Notes under the pieces: generated by a model | The model's database searches: none | Seen by the model: the letters and a program-made list of their open reading frames with translations, nothing else | Told to the model about the DNA's origin: nothing | Assembly (NCBI GenBank): GCA_017508825.1 | Contig: JAFWRC010000321.1 | Span: forward strand, 1 to 39,787 | Direction of reading: 5' to 3' | From: Lachnospiraceae bacterium | GTDB taxonomy: Bacteria; Bacillota; Clostridia; Lachnospirales; Lachnospiraceae | DNA length: 39,787 nucleotides | Program-made: the position numbers and the translations under genes | Part shown: piece after piece, positions 23,684 through 32,085 of the stretch | How positions within the stretch are numbered: position 1 is the stretch's first letter | Layout of the letters: each line of letters opens with the position of its first letter

Positions 23684-26449
23684 ATGAATTTGCTGTATCG
23701 ATTGCTGATATTGCCGATCGAGTACCTGATCGAAGTGGTATTCACGGTCATGAACAGTTTTTTCGGACGGGAGGGTTTTGCGATCATCGCCGTGAGCGTG
23801 GCGATCAGCACCCTCGTGCTTCCGCTGTATCTGCGCGCAGACGCGATCCAGGAAGAGGAGCAGGAAAAACAGAAAAAGATGGAGCGCTGGCTCACGCATA
23901 TCAAAAAGCATTTCTCCGGCGATGAACGCTATATGATGGTCAATGCCTATTATGCGGAGATGAACTATAAGCCGCTGTACGCATTACGGGGCCTGATTCC
24001 TCTGTTTTTGCAGATTCCTTTTTTTATTGCCGCATTTCATTTCCTTTCCAATATGCAGCGTCTGCAGGGCTGTTCCTTCGGCCCCATCGCGGATCTGGGA
24101 GCGGAAGACGGGATGTTCAAGATCGGCGGTATGGCGGTAAACCTCCTTCCGGTCATGATGACCTTTTTTAATGTCCTTTCCACGGTGATCTACACCAGAG
24201 GATTCTCATGGAAACAAAAACTCCAGCCCTATCTGCTGGCGCTTTTATTTCTCGTCCTTCTGTACCGCAGTCCTTCCGGTCTGGTGCTGTACTGGATGAT
24301 GAACAACCTGTATTCGTTTCTGAAAAACCTGATCACCAAAACAACAAAAGATCCGGCGGCGGTCGTCGGTGGTATCAGCCTGGCCGGTACGATCGGGATC
24401 CTGATCTTCCTGCTCCGGAGCGGCAAACTGCAGGGGAAGATCGCGGCGCGGGATCCGGAGACACTGCTTTTGTATTTCCTGTTTCTCGGCATCGTTCTGC
24501 TCCCGTGTCTGAGCGTAGTGTTTAAGAAGCTGGTGAAAAAGTTCCGGAAAACGGAGCCGGAGGCCAAAGCGCAGGAGAAGGTATCCGCGCCGCCCTTTGC
24601 GCTCGTGTTTGGAGAAGAACTGGCCTTTACGGTGCTTATGGGCGCGGTGATCCCGCTTCTGGTGATCGCGGTGTGTCCGCTGGATTTCTTGGCGCAGGAC
24701 CGCACCACCTCACCGCTGCATTACGTTGCCTTTGCCACGGCGGTATGGGCAGGGTATTTTCTCGTCTGGGGAAATATCATCTACGGGCTGGCGGACGGGA
24801 AGGGAAAGCGGCTGTTTTCGGAAGGCCTGTTTGTGCTGATGCTGGTGTGCCTGCTGAACGTGATGCTGTTCCGCGCAAATGTGGGCAATGTTTCCGCGAT
24901 GCTGGAGTTTGATATCCTGCCGAAGTTTGTGCGCAGGATCAAAGCCATCAACCTGCTGGCCGTCGCAGCGGTCATGCTGCTGGGGCATCTGTTCTGGAGA
25001 TACGCGGGAAAACTCAAAAACAGCGTGGTGCCGGTCATGCTCTTTTCACTGTGTTTTATGGGCGGGAAGGATATCCTGTCCACCTATAAGAGCATTCAGG
25101 GCGTGCCGATGGAAGAGGAGAGTGTCGCTTATACCCTGCCGTTCAGTAAGAACGGGAAGAACGTGCTGGTCATCATGCTGGACCGCGCGATCGGAGGTTT
25201 TGTTCCGTACATTATGGACGAAAAGCCGTTCCTGAAGGAGCAGTTTGAAGGTTTTACCTACTATCCGAATACGCTGTCCTTCGGTACCCATACATCCACC
25301 GGCGCGCCGGGACTGTATGGCGGCTATGACTATACCGCAGTGAAAAGAAATCTCAACGAGAAACAGCTCTCCAAGCCGGAGCAGCACGACCAGTCGCTGC
25401 TCACCATGCCGGTCATGTTCGGGGAAGAAGGCTATCACGTGACGGTAACGGATCCGCCGTTTGTACACTGGGAGTCGGTGCCGGATCTGGAGATGTTCCG
25501 GCAGTATCCGTACATCACGGCGTTTGAGCTGCGCGGCACCCTGCCCATGGGATACAGCGTGGAAGGCTATCTGAAAGCCAGGGAGCGCAACTTTGTATTC
25601 TACAGTCTGTTCCGCTGCATGCCGGCCTTTCTGCAGGACGAGGTCTATGACACCGGCGGCTATCTGGCGGCAGACCGCAATTATTTTCTGGGGGAAGAGT
25701 CTTTCCGGGAAGGCTATACGACACTGGAGAATATGTCGGAGATCACGGAGATCCGGGATGACAACGAGAATTACTTCCTGGATATCTGCAACAATACGAC
25801 GCACGGCGCAGCGCTTCTGTCCCTGCCGGATTACCGTATGGACCGTATGCCGGATTATTCCGGGATCGATATCGCGGCGGATAAGGAAGTGGACGGCAAG
25901 GTATTGCGTTTTGACCGCGATGACCTGACCTTTAATGTAGGACACTACCATTCGAATATGGCGGCGCTTCTGGTGCTGGGCGAGTATATGGAGCGCCTGA
26001 AGGAGTGGGGGATCTATGACAATACCAGGATCATCATCGTTTCGGACCATGGGTTTGATCTGGAGCAGTTTGACTATATGCTCTTTGATAACGGGGTGGA
26101 TGTGGAAGCCGTCAACCCGCTGCTTTTGGTCAAGGATTTTGACAGCCATGGGGAGCTGAAGACGGATGATCAGTTTATGATGAATGCAGATGTGCCGACG
26201 CTGGCTACGGACGGCCTGATCGAAGATCCCAGAAATCCGTTTACCGGCAGCCCCATCAATATGGACGGCAAAAAAGACGGCGCCATTCTCTGGTGGCCGG
26301 GCGGCTACGCATTTAAGGGACTCAGTTTTGACGGCGACCGTTATTCTGAGCCGTACTGGTATCATGTGCAGGATGATATTTTTGATGAGAGTAACTGGAC
26401 GCGTCTGGAGATCGATGAAACAGAAGGACGCCCTGCGAATCCCGATTAA
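23684..26449 (+). CDS. YidC/Oxa1-like domain fused to a sulfatase/phosphotransferase domain
   Basis: A 921-residue membrane protein with three parts. Residues 1-210 match the YidC/Oxa1 insertase fold: GLIPLFLQIPFFIAAFHFLS, VNLLPVMMTFFNVLSTVIYT and YRSPSGLVLYWMMNNLYSFL are characteristic. The conserved arginine of the first core helix (IIRLLLLPL in typical YidC) is replaced (AISTLVLPL), and there is no lipoprotein signal. Residues about 225-470 hold further membrane segments. Residues about 490-910 form an alkaline-phosphatase-superfamily domain of the sulfatase/LtaS/phosphoethanolamine-transferase type: NVLVIMLD (about 493-500), a candidate nucleophile Thr in THTSTGAPG (about 535-543) and IIIVSDHGFD (about 783-792). 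It ends the glycan cluster, before a terminator. I infer transfer of a phospho-headgroup onto, or removal of sulfate/phosphate from, the surface polymer; the YidC-like part might assist assembly of the GT-C proteins. Confidence 0.75.
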   Translation: MNLLYRLLILPIEYLIEVVFTVMNSFFGREGFAIIAVSVAISTLVLPLYLRADAIQEEEQEKQKKMERWLTHIKKHFSGDERYMMVNAYYAEMNYKPLYALRGLIPLFLQIPFFIAAFHFLSNMQRLQGCSFGPIADLGAEDGMFKIGGMAVNLLPVMMTFFNVLSTVIYTRGFSWKQKLQPYLLALLFLVLLYRSPSGLVLYWMMNNLYSFLKNLITKTTKDPAAVVGGISLAGTIGILIFLLRSGKLQGKIAARDPETLLLYFLFLGIVLLPCLSVVFKKLVKKFRKTEPEAKAQEKVSAPPFALVFGEELAFTVLMGAVIPLLVIAVCPLDFLAQDRTTSPLHYVAFATAVWAGYFLVWGNIIYGLADGKGKRLFSEGLFVLMLVCLLNVMLFRANVGNVSAMLEFDILPKFVRRIKAINLLAVAAVMLLGHLFWRYAGKLKNSVVPVMLFSLCFMGGKDILSTYKSIQGVPMEEESVAYTLPFSKNGKNVLVIMLDRAIGGFVPYIMDEKPFLKEQFEGFTYYPNTLSFGTHTSTGAPGLYGGYDYTAVKRNLNEKQLSKPEQHDQSLLTMPVMFGEEGYHVTVTDPPFVHWESVPDLEMFRQYPYITAFELRGTLPMGYSVEGYLKARERNFVFYSLFRCMPAFLQDEVYDTGGYLAADRNYFLGEESFREGYTTLENMSEITEIRDDNENYFLDICNNTTHGAALLSLPDYRMDRMPDYSGIDIAADKEVDGKVLRFDRDDLTFNVGHYHSNMAALLVLGEYMERLKEWGIYDNTRIIIVSDHGFDLEQFDYMLFDNGVDVEAVNPLLLVKDFDSHGELKTDDQFMMNADVPTLATDGLIEDPRNPFTGSPINMDGKKDGAILWWPGGYAFKGLSFDGDRYSEPYWYHVQDDIFDESNWTRLEIDETEGRPANPD

Positions 26450-26500
26450 AAAACACACCTTCTTATCTTCTTCCTGTGGGGAAGACAAGAAGGTGTATTA
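26450..26500. terminator. Bidirectional intrinsic terminator between convergent genes
   Basis: The outer stem acaccttctt (26455-26464) pairs with aagaaggtgt (26487-26496), with inner pairing between cttcc and ggaag around 26470-26484. On the minus strand it is followed by gttttttaa, a good T-tract for the protease gene. On the plus strand the T-tract is weak, but the position, 5 nt after the fusion-gene stop, suggests use there as well. Confidence 0.82.
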
Positions 26501-26520
26501 AAATCCGGCCCTTAATTTAT

Positions 26521-28005
26521 TTAATTACCACTATATTCTTCCCAGCCACTCCAGCTCTGGTTGAAATCTTCGTAATCGTAGTACTCGCTGCTGTCGGCAT
26601 TCTCCGGGAACTTGCTCAGCCATTCAACGTAGCGTTTGTCGATGCCGATATTGGCGTAGACACGCTCCATGGAACTGTAGAAGCTGTTGTCGCCGTAAGG
26701 CAGGGTGACGGCCAGGCCGGTCAGGCCCACGTTGTCATCCGTACAGTTGTAGTAAGCAACGGCAGCGGCCAGACGGGATACCAGTCCCTTGGTCTCGCGG
26801 GCATCGATGGAGACCGCCAGCGCCAGCAGATCCGTGATGTAGTATTCCTGCAGGGCGGAGGAAACGCGGCATGCCGGGAGCGCACGGCCGGAGCGCGCCA
26901 CTTCGCGGCTGAAGTTGGTCGTCAGCAGCGCGGCTTCGTTGGCATAGGCAAAGCTCATCCAGCTGTCAAAGGCCGACGGGATGTAGCGTTCGTCGATCAG
27001 GGCCAGGGTGGAGCTGTCGCCTTCCATGCGGTTCTTTTTGTTGGCTTCCACCATATCGTCCACCAGGATGGTGCCGAGGGATACGGTATCGATGGAGGTG
27101 TTCTCCGACAGGGCCGTCAGCCATCCCTCATAGGACCAGCCAAGAGCTGATTCAAAATCTTCGGATAATACGCAGTAATCGCAGTAATCGTAGAGCGCAT
27201 AGCAGGTCTCGATGGAGGACATGATGCAGGCATCCATGCCGATGAAATCAAAGACAATGCCGGCGTCCTTTAGAGACTGCTGCATTTCGTCGATGGTCAG
27301 GGAAGCATTGTATCTCTGGTACTGGTCCCAGCCGAAGCCGTCGACCGAGCCGCCGCCGTGATCCCACAGGATCAGAAAATACCGGTCTGCCGGGTAGTTC
27401 TTTGCGGACCAGGTGATAAAGTCGGTCAGGGTGTCCGGATCCGTGCAGTCTTCCTGTCCCAGAGTATCGTCTACCAGGAGAACATCCTTTTCATCCAGGA
27501 TAAAACGCTGGGTGTGATCATTCATAATGCCGTAATCATGCCATTTCTTGGTGCCTAAAGTCTCGATCACGATATTGACCTTTTCGTTGTAGGGCGCATC
27601 CAGCATCTCGCTGATATCCTGCGTGGCAAAGCCGTAATCCGATTCCAAGTTGGAACCGTTCATATAGACCATGACCGTGACGGTATCCTCGCCGTTTCCG
27701 CGCGGTGTGACCAGCGGCTGGCGTACCAGACGGTTCTGTATGGCAGCTACACGGTTGTCCGGACCCGGATTTTCCTCGGTGCCCTTCTGATTCTCCGCGA
27801 TCTGTGCCTCTGCCAGTCTTCCGCGCTCGTTGCTGTGCAGGCGGCCGCGGGAAGAGTTCTGCAGCCTTCCGCGTTCGGAGGCCAGAGCCTGCGCCTGCAG
27901 GTCACGGGTCACCAGGATCGAACCGATCACGGTGTAGACCACCAGGATCGATAAGATCACGGAAAACACGATGATGATATTTTTTCGCTTTGTTTGATAA
28001 TCCAT
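26521..28005 (-). CDS. Membrane-anchored clostripain-like (C11) cysteine protease
   Basis: A 494-residue protein of peptidase family C11. A single N-terminal helix (IIIVFSVILSILVVYTVIGS, about 10-29) with basic residues before it serves as signal anchor, so the protease faces outside. A linker with three 8-residue repeats (about 42-65) follows. The catalytic domain starts near 108 (TVTVMVYMNGSNLESDYG). The catalytic His is in FLILWDHGGGSVDGFGWD and the catalytic Cys in FIGMDACIMSSIETCYAL. Family members cleave after Arg or Lys. No strong ribosome binding site precedes ATG 28005, and the predicted -10 box ends 7 nt before it. It is convergent to the glycan cluster and divergent from the CDP-glycerol transferase operon. 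Substrates are unknown; surface protein turnover is a reasonable guess. Confidence 0.9.
   Translation of the reverse strand: MDYQTKRKNIIIVFSVILSILVVYTVIGSILVTRDLQAQALASERGRLQNSSRGRLHSNERGRLAEAQIAENQKGTEENPGPDNRVAAIQNRLVRQPLVTPRGNGEDTVTVMVYMNGSNLESDYGFATQDISEMLDAPYNEKVNIVIETLGTKKWHDYGIMNDHTQRFILDEKDVLLVDDTLGQEDCTDPDTLTDFITWSAKNYPADRYFLILWDHGGGSVDGFGWDQYQRYNASLTIDEMQQSLKDAGIVFDFIGMDACIMSSIETCYALYDYCDYCVLSEDFESALGWSYEGWLTALSENTSIDTVSLGTILVDDMVEANKKNRMEGDSSTLALIDERYIPSAFDSWMSFAYANEAALLTTNFSREVARSGRALPACRVSSALQEYYITDLLALAVSIDARETKGLVSRLAAAVAYYNCTDDNVGLTGLAVTLPYGDNSFYSSMERVYANIGIDKRYVEWLSKFPENADSSEYYDYEDFNQSWSGWEEYSGN
27811..27882 (-). repeat. Three tandem 24-bp coding repeats in the protease linker
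   Basis: The encoded octapeptides are ASERGRLQ, NSSRGRLH and SNERGRLA, in perfect 8-residue register between membrane anchor and catalytic domain. Each contains RGRL, two arginines that an Arg-specific C11 enzyme could cleave. Confidence 0.85.
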
Positions 28006-28012
28006 AGTATGA

Positions 28013-28041
28013 AGTATAGCATTATTGTAATAATTTGGAAA
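28013..28041 (-). promoter_or_regulatory. Possible sigma-A promoter of the C11 protease gene
   Basis: Minus strand: -35 TTTCCA (28036-28041), 17-nt spacer, -10 TATACT (28013-28018). The -10 is good and the -35 weak. Transcription would begin at about the start codon (28005), implying a leaderless message, consistent with the absence of a ribosome binding site. Confidence 0.5.
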
Positions 28042-28084
28042 TGTTTTGGTAATTAAAATTTATGCGGGAACCGCTTCGAAAGAA

Positions 28085-28113
28085 TTGAACAGGTGCTGTT
28101 TCTATGATATAAT
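28085..28113 (+). promoter_or_regulatory. Strong sigma-A promoter of the glycerophosphotransferase-XpaC-TelA-EAL operon
   Basis: -35 TTGAAC (28085-28090), 17-nt spacer, -10 TATAAT (28108-28113), with TG of an extended -10 just upstream (28105-28106). The leader of about 40 nt contains ggaggc 10 nt before the ATG at 28161. This is the best promoter match in the window. Confidence 0.88.
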
Positions 28114-28160
28114 ATAGCGGATTAACTGTAACTATAAGTATTTTGGAGGCGTAATTAGTA

Positions 28161-29477
28161 ATGTATCTGTTGTATATCGATCCCGGAACCGGAAGTATGC
28201 TGTTCGCGGCGCTGATCGGTATTTTTTCCACGTTGCTGTTTTTCTTTCAGAAACTGTGGATCAAGTTTAAGTTTGTACTGAGCGGGGGACGCATCAAGGA
28301 CAAGACCTCCGATGAGAAACTGCCCTATGTGATCTTCAGCGAGGGCAAGAGCTACTGGAATGTATTTAAGCCCGTGTGCGAGGAGTTTGAAAAGCGCGGG
28401 ATCGACTGCGAGTACTATACGGCGGATGAAAAGGATCCGGCGCTGGAGCAGGGATACGAACATGTACACTGCACCTTCATCGGCGACGGCAACAAGGCGT
28501 TTGCGCGGCTGAATATGCTGAATGCGAGAGTGCTGCTGGCGACCACGCCGGGACTGGAAGTCTACCAGTGGAAGCGCTCCAGGAACGTTGGCAAATACGT
28601 GCATATCTTCCATTCGCTGGATGAGGGAACCGCATACCGTATGTTCGGACTGGACTTCTACGATTCCGTGCTGCTGGTAGGAGATTTTCAGGAACGGTAC
28701 ATCCGCAAGCTCGAGGAGCTGCGCGGCATCCCGCAGAAGGACCTGCAGGTGGTGGGCTGCACCTATATGGACGGCCTGCTGGCACGCCGGGACAAAGAAG
28801 GCGAAGAAAAACAAGAGAAGAAGCAGCGTACTGTGCTTTTGGCACCCTCCTGGGGCGAGATCTCCGTACTGAACCGCTATAAGGAGAAATTGATCGACGC
28901 GCTGCTGGCAACGGATTACAAAGTAGTGATCCGCCCGCATCCCCAGTCTTTCAAGGTGGAGATGGATATCCTGCAGCCGTTGATGGACAGATACGGGGAC
29001 AAAGTGGAATGGAACCGGGATGCGGATAACTTTGATATCCTGAACCGCTCGGATATCCTGATCAGTGAGTTCTCCAGCGTGGTGTTTGACTTCGCTTTTG
29101 TATTTGACAAACCGGTGCTGTGCTTTGCCGGTGGGCAGTCGGATATGGCGCCCTACGATGCGGCATGGATCGATGAGGAGCCCTGGAAGCAGCAGGTATT
29201 CCCGAAACTGGGCAAGATGATCACGGAAGAGGATTTCGGCAACTTCCAGGCACTGATGGATGAGCTGGTGGAGAGCACGGAGTACCAGAAGAGCCGTGAC
29301 GATCTCAGAGAGGCCAGCTGGCAGAACCGCAGGCATTCCGCGGAAGGCATCGTGGATTATCTGGTAGAGACGGCAGCACAGATGCAGGAAAAAGAGGCAG
29401 CAGAGGAAGATGAAGCTGCCGGGAAGAATAAAACAGGAAATAATAAAAAAGGAAATAATAAAGAGGAATCGAAGTAA
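28161..29477 (+). CDS. CDP-glycerol glycerophosphotransferase-family protein with N-terminal IDPGTGS membrane segment
   Basis: A 438-residue protein. The first 40 residues form a membrane anchor starting MYLLYIDPGTGSMLFAALIG, a motif I know from small membrane proteins in polysaccharide regions. The remainder is a GT-B domain of the CDP-glycerol:poly(glycerophosphate) glycerophosphotransferase (TagB/TagF-like) type: KVVIRPHPQSFK (about 254-265), NRSDILISEFSSVVFDFAFV (about 294-313) and KPVLCFAG. Such enzymes transfer glycerol-phosphate or other alditol-phosphate units from CDP-activated donors to a membrane-linked acceptor. The C-terminal 25 residues are rich in Glu, Lys and Asn and appear disordered. 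It is the first gene of an operon with its own promoter and is 2 nt from the XpaC-like gene. Donor specificity is not known. Confidence 0.8.
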   Translation: MYLLYIDPGTGSMLFAALIGIFSTLLFFFQKLWIKFKFVLSGGRIKDKTSDEKLPYVIFSEGKSYWNVFKPVCEEFEKRGIDCEYYTADEKDPALEQGYEHVHCTFIGDGNKAFARLNMLNARVLLATTPGLEVYQWKRSRNVGKYVHIFHSLDEGTAYRMFGLDFYDSVLLVGDFQERYIRKLEELRGIPQKDLQVVGCTYMDGLLARRDKEGEEKQEKKQRTVLLAPSWGEISVLNRYKEKLIDALLATDYKVVIRPHPQSFKVEMDILQPLMDRYGDKVEWNRDADNFDILNRSDILISEFSSVVFDFAFVFDKPVLCFAGGQSDMAPYDAAWIDEEPWKQQVFPKLGKMITEEDFGNFQALMDELVESTEYQKSRDDLREASWQNRRHSAEGIVDYLVETAAQMQEKEAAEEDEAAGKNKTGNNKKGNNKEESK

Positions 29478-29479
29478 CA

Positions 29480-30829
29480 ATGGCAGCAGGTGATTATGAT
29501 CGCGGACAAATGAAAGAAGTGATCACGGACGGTGTATCCCGTGTGACGACAACGGTGCAGGATGCGCTGAAGAGCGGTGATTACAGCAATCTGAGCCGCA
29601 ACGTGTCTGCAGAGATGGAAAATCTCTTCAGCAATATCGGAAGGACGGTGAATGTGCCGTCCCGCAGGGATTACCAAAACGGAAACCAGAACATTCCCGG
29701 CTACGGAAACTTAAGCAGCGGGGCGAATTACCGCAACACCCAGACCTATCACCGTGTGCGGGATATCAACCAGACCCGCTATCAGGCGGCGCAGAACATC
29801 CCGAATGCGGTACCGGTACGTCAGAACGGCACTTATCAGAACCCGGTCCTGTATAAGGATATGAAGAACTCCAAGGCAGGGACGCTGATCGGGACGATCA
29901 TAGGATATTTTATAGGCGCTCCGGCAGCAATGTTTTCTCTGATCGCTTTCATTGCCTCTGTGGCGGACGGCGATATCGTGAGTGGGATCGTAGGTGCTCT
30001 GTTCCTCTTTGTATTTACTGCCGCAGGACCGCTGACCGGCGCGATCTTCGGCACACTGCATCTGAAGAAGATCTCGCTTTATGAGAAGTACTTAAACCTC
30101 CTGCGGGATAAGACCTATGCGCCTACCGAGATGCTCTCGGAGATGACCGGGAAGAGCAAGGACGAGACGATCAAAGAACTGCAGAAGATGATCAGCAAGG
30201 GCTGGTTCCGCCAGGGACACCTGGATGAGAACGGCGATACCCTGATCACTAGCGAGGAGACTTACCAGCAGTACCTGCATACATTGCAGATCGCTGCGGA
30301 ACGTATGGCGGAGGAGCAGGAGAAGGCCGAAGCGAAGATCCGCGAATACGGCGGCCTGACCGAGGCACAGCACGAGATCATCGCCCAGGGCGAGCAGTAC
30401 ATCGCGGAGATCCGCGCATGCAACAAGGATATCCCGGATGTGGATGTGACGGCGAAACTGGACCGTATGGTGCATTCCGTCGAAGTGATCGTGGAGCGGG
30501 CCAAGAAGCAGCCGGAACTGACGGAGGATATGACCCGTCTGATGAACTACTATCTGCCCACCATGGTGAAACTGCTGCACAGTTATGCGGAACTGGATTC
30601 ACAGGGCAAGAGCAGCGCCAATATCGAGAAGTCCAAGAGAGAGATCGAGGATACGATCGATGTCATGAACGAAGCGTTTGACCGGCTGTTTGACAGTCTG
30701 TTTGAAGATACGAGCCTGGATATCTCCACGGATGTGGAAGTGATGCGCACCCTGCTCTCGCAGGAAGGGCTCACGGGGCATTCCTTCGGATCCAACCAGA
30801 CATTGCCCGGGACAAACGATGAAAACTAA
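29480..30829 (+). CDS. XpaC-family protein (5-bromo-4-chloroindolyl phosphate hydrolysis protein family)
   Basis: A 449-residue protein of the XpaC family, named from a Bacillus screen for X-phos hydrolysis; its true biochemical role is not established, and members are nearly always beside telA. The N-terminal 130 residues are polar with Asn/Gln-rich sequence. Two hydrophobic segments follow (AGTLIGTIIGYFIGAPAAMF and SGIVGALFLFVFTAAGPLTG, about 132-190). The cytoplasmic part has a winged-helix-like block (TYAPTEMLSEMTGKSKDETI), a charged coiled coil around 265-300 and a helical C-terminal domain with YYLPTMVKLLHSYAEL, the segment best conserved in the family. It begins 2 nt after the preceding stop, with agaggaat upstream. 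I infer it acts with TelA at the membrane. Confidence 0.85.
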   Translation: MAAGDYDRGQMKEVITDGVSRVTTTVQDALKSGDYSNLSRNVSAEMENLFSNIGRTVNVPSRRDYQNGNQNIPGYGNLSSGANYRNTQTYHRVRDINQTRYQAAQNIPNAVPVRQNGTYQNPVLYKDMKNSKAGTLIGTIIGYFIGAPAAMFSLIAFIASVADGDIVSGIVGALFLFVFTAAGPLTGAIFGTLHLKKISLYEKYLNLLRDKTYAPTEMLSEMTGKSKDETIKELQKMISKGWFRQGHLDENGDTLITSEETYQQYLHTLQIAAERMAEEQEKAEAKIREYGGLTEAQHEIIAQGEQYIAEIRACNKDIPDVDVTAKLDRMVHSVEVIVERAKKQPELTEDMTRLMNYYLPTMVKLLHSYAELDSQGKSSANIEKSKREIEDTIDVMNEAFDRLFDSLFEDTSLDISTDVEVMRTLLSQEGLTGHSFGSNQTLPGTNDEN

Positions 30830-30874
30830 CAAAATCAAAAAAGAAACAAATTTATTTATGAGGAGGTCTATATC

Positions 30875-32062
30875 ATGGCAGACACAGGGGTAACGGAAGC
30901 ATTACAGGGTGAATCTACGACACCGTCATTGACGCTGAATCCGTTTGGTACGGCAGAAGCACCCAAGCCGGAGGAGATCACACTGACCACCGGCAAGCAG
31001 GAAGTGGCAGATGCCAAAGAGGTGATGGAGCAGCAGCTGTCGCCGGAAGAGATCAAGATGGTGGATGATTTTGCGGCGCAGATCGATATCACCGACAGCA
31101 GCACGATCATGACTTACGGTGCGGCAACCCAGCAGAAGATGGCGGATTTTTCCAACCGTGCGCTGGATAACGTGCGTACCAAAGATATGGGCGAGGTCGG
31201 CGAACTGCTGACCGGCGTGGTAGCCGAGCTGAAGGGCTTTAACGGCGAAGAAGAACAAAAGGGCATCAAGGGCTTCTTTAAGAAGCAGGCCAACAAGGTG
31301 GAGATGATGAAGGCGAAGTACGACCGTACGGAAGTCAACATCAACAAGATCGTGGGCGCTCTGCAGGATCATGAGACCCGTCTGATGAAGGATGCGGCGA
31401 CACTGGATAAGATGTATGACATGAACCTGACTTACTACAAGGAACTGTCCATGTACATCATCGCCGGCAAGAAGAAACTGGAAGAGGCAGAGACCAAGAT
31501 CCTGCCGGAACTGCGGGCGAAGGCGCAGCAGACCGGACTGGCAGAGGATGCACAGAAAGCCAAGGATTATCAGGATATGTGTGACCGCTTCTCCAAGAAA
31601 CTGACCGACCTGGAACTGACCAGAACGATCGCGATGCAGACCGCACCGCAGATCCGTATGATCCAGTCCAACGACATCATGATGGTGGACAAGATCCGTT
31701 CCACCGTAGTGAATACCATCCCTCTGTGGAAGAGCCAGATGGTCATCGCTTTGGGTATCCACAATGCGACCGAGGCAGCCAAGGCACAGCGTGCGGTAAC
31801 AGATGTGACAAATCAGATGCTTTTGAAGAATGCAGAGGCACTGAAGATCGCGACCATCGAGACCGAGAAGGAATCCCAGCGCGGTATCGTGGATCTGGAG
31901 ACGCTGAATAAGACCAACCAGAACCTGATCTCTACCTTTGACGAGGTAATGAAGATCCAGGCAGAGGGCCGTGAGAAGCGTAAACAGGCCGAGCAGGAGA
32001 TGGCTCGTATGGAGACCGAACTGAAGACCAAACTGATGGAAGTGCGCGACAGAAAGTATTGA
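30875..32062 (+). CDS. telA: TelA-family toxic anion resistance protein
   Basis: A 395-residue, soluble, mostly helical protein of the TelA/KlaA family. The family is named for tellurite resistance on plasmids; chromosomal members in Firmicutes are linked to cell-envelope stress and antibiotic tolerance. Family features include LSPEEIKMVDDFAAQIDITD near residue 48, NVRTKDMGEVGELLTGVVAE near 99 and the long central coiled coil starting DHETRLMKDAATLDKMYDMN near 166. The C-terminal segment is highly charged. A near-consensus ribosome binding site gaggaggtc lies 8 nt before the ATG. It is 45 nt downstream of the XpaC-like gene, its usual partner. The family call is firm; resistance to tellurite in this organism is not implied. 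Confidence 0.92.
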   Translation: MADTGVTEALQGESTTPSLTLNPFGTAEAPKPEEITLTTGKQEVADAKEVMEQQLSPEEIKMVDDFAAQIDITDSSTIMTYGAATQQKMADFSNRALDNVRTKDMGEVGELLTGVVAELKGFNGEEEQKGIKGFFKKQANKVEMMKAKYDRTEVNINKIVGALQDHETRLMKDAATLDKMYDMNLTYYKELSMYIIAGKKKLEEAETKILPELRAKAQQTGLAEDAQKAKDYQDMCDRFSKKLTDLELTRTIAMQTAPQIRMIQSNDIMMVDKIRSTVVNTIPLWKSQMVIALGIHNATEAAKAQRAVTDVTNQMLLKNAEALKIATIETEKESQRGIVDLETLNKTNQNLISTFDEVMKIQAEGREKRKQAEQEMARMETELKTKLMEVRDRKY

Positions 32063-32085
32063 TCCTATAAGTATAGGTATCCTCT

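Noticed and set aside
25046..26488. A 480-codon minus-strand open frame antisense to the sulfatase domain
   Set aside because: The plus-strand frame carries clear sulfatase motifs; the antisense frame shows none and crosses the terminator.
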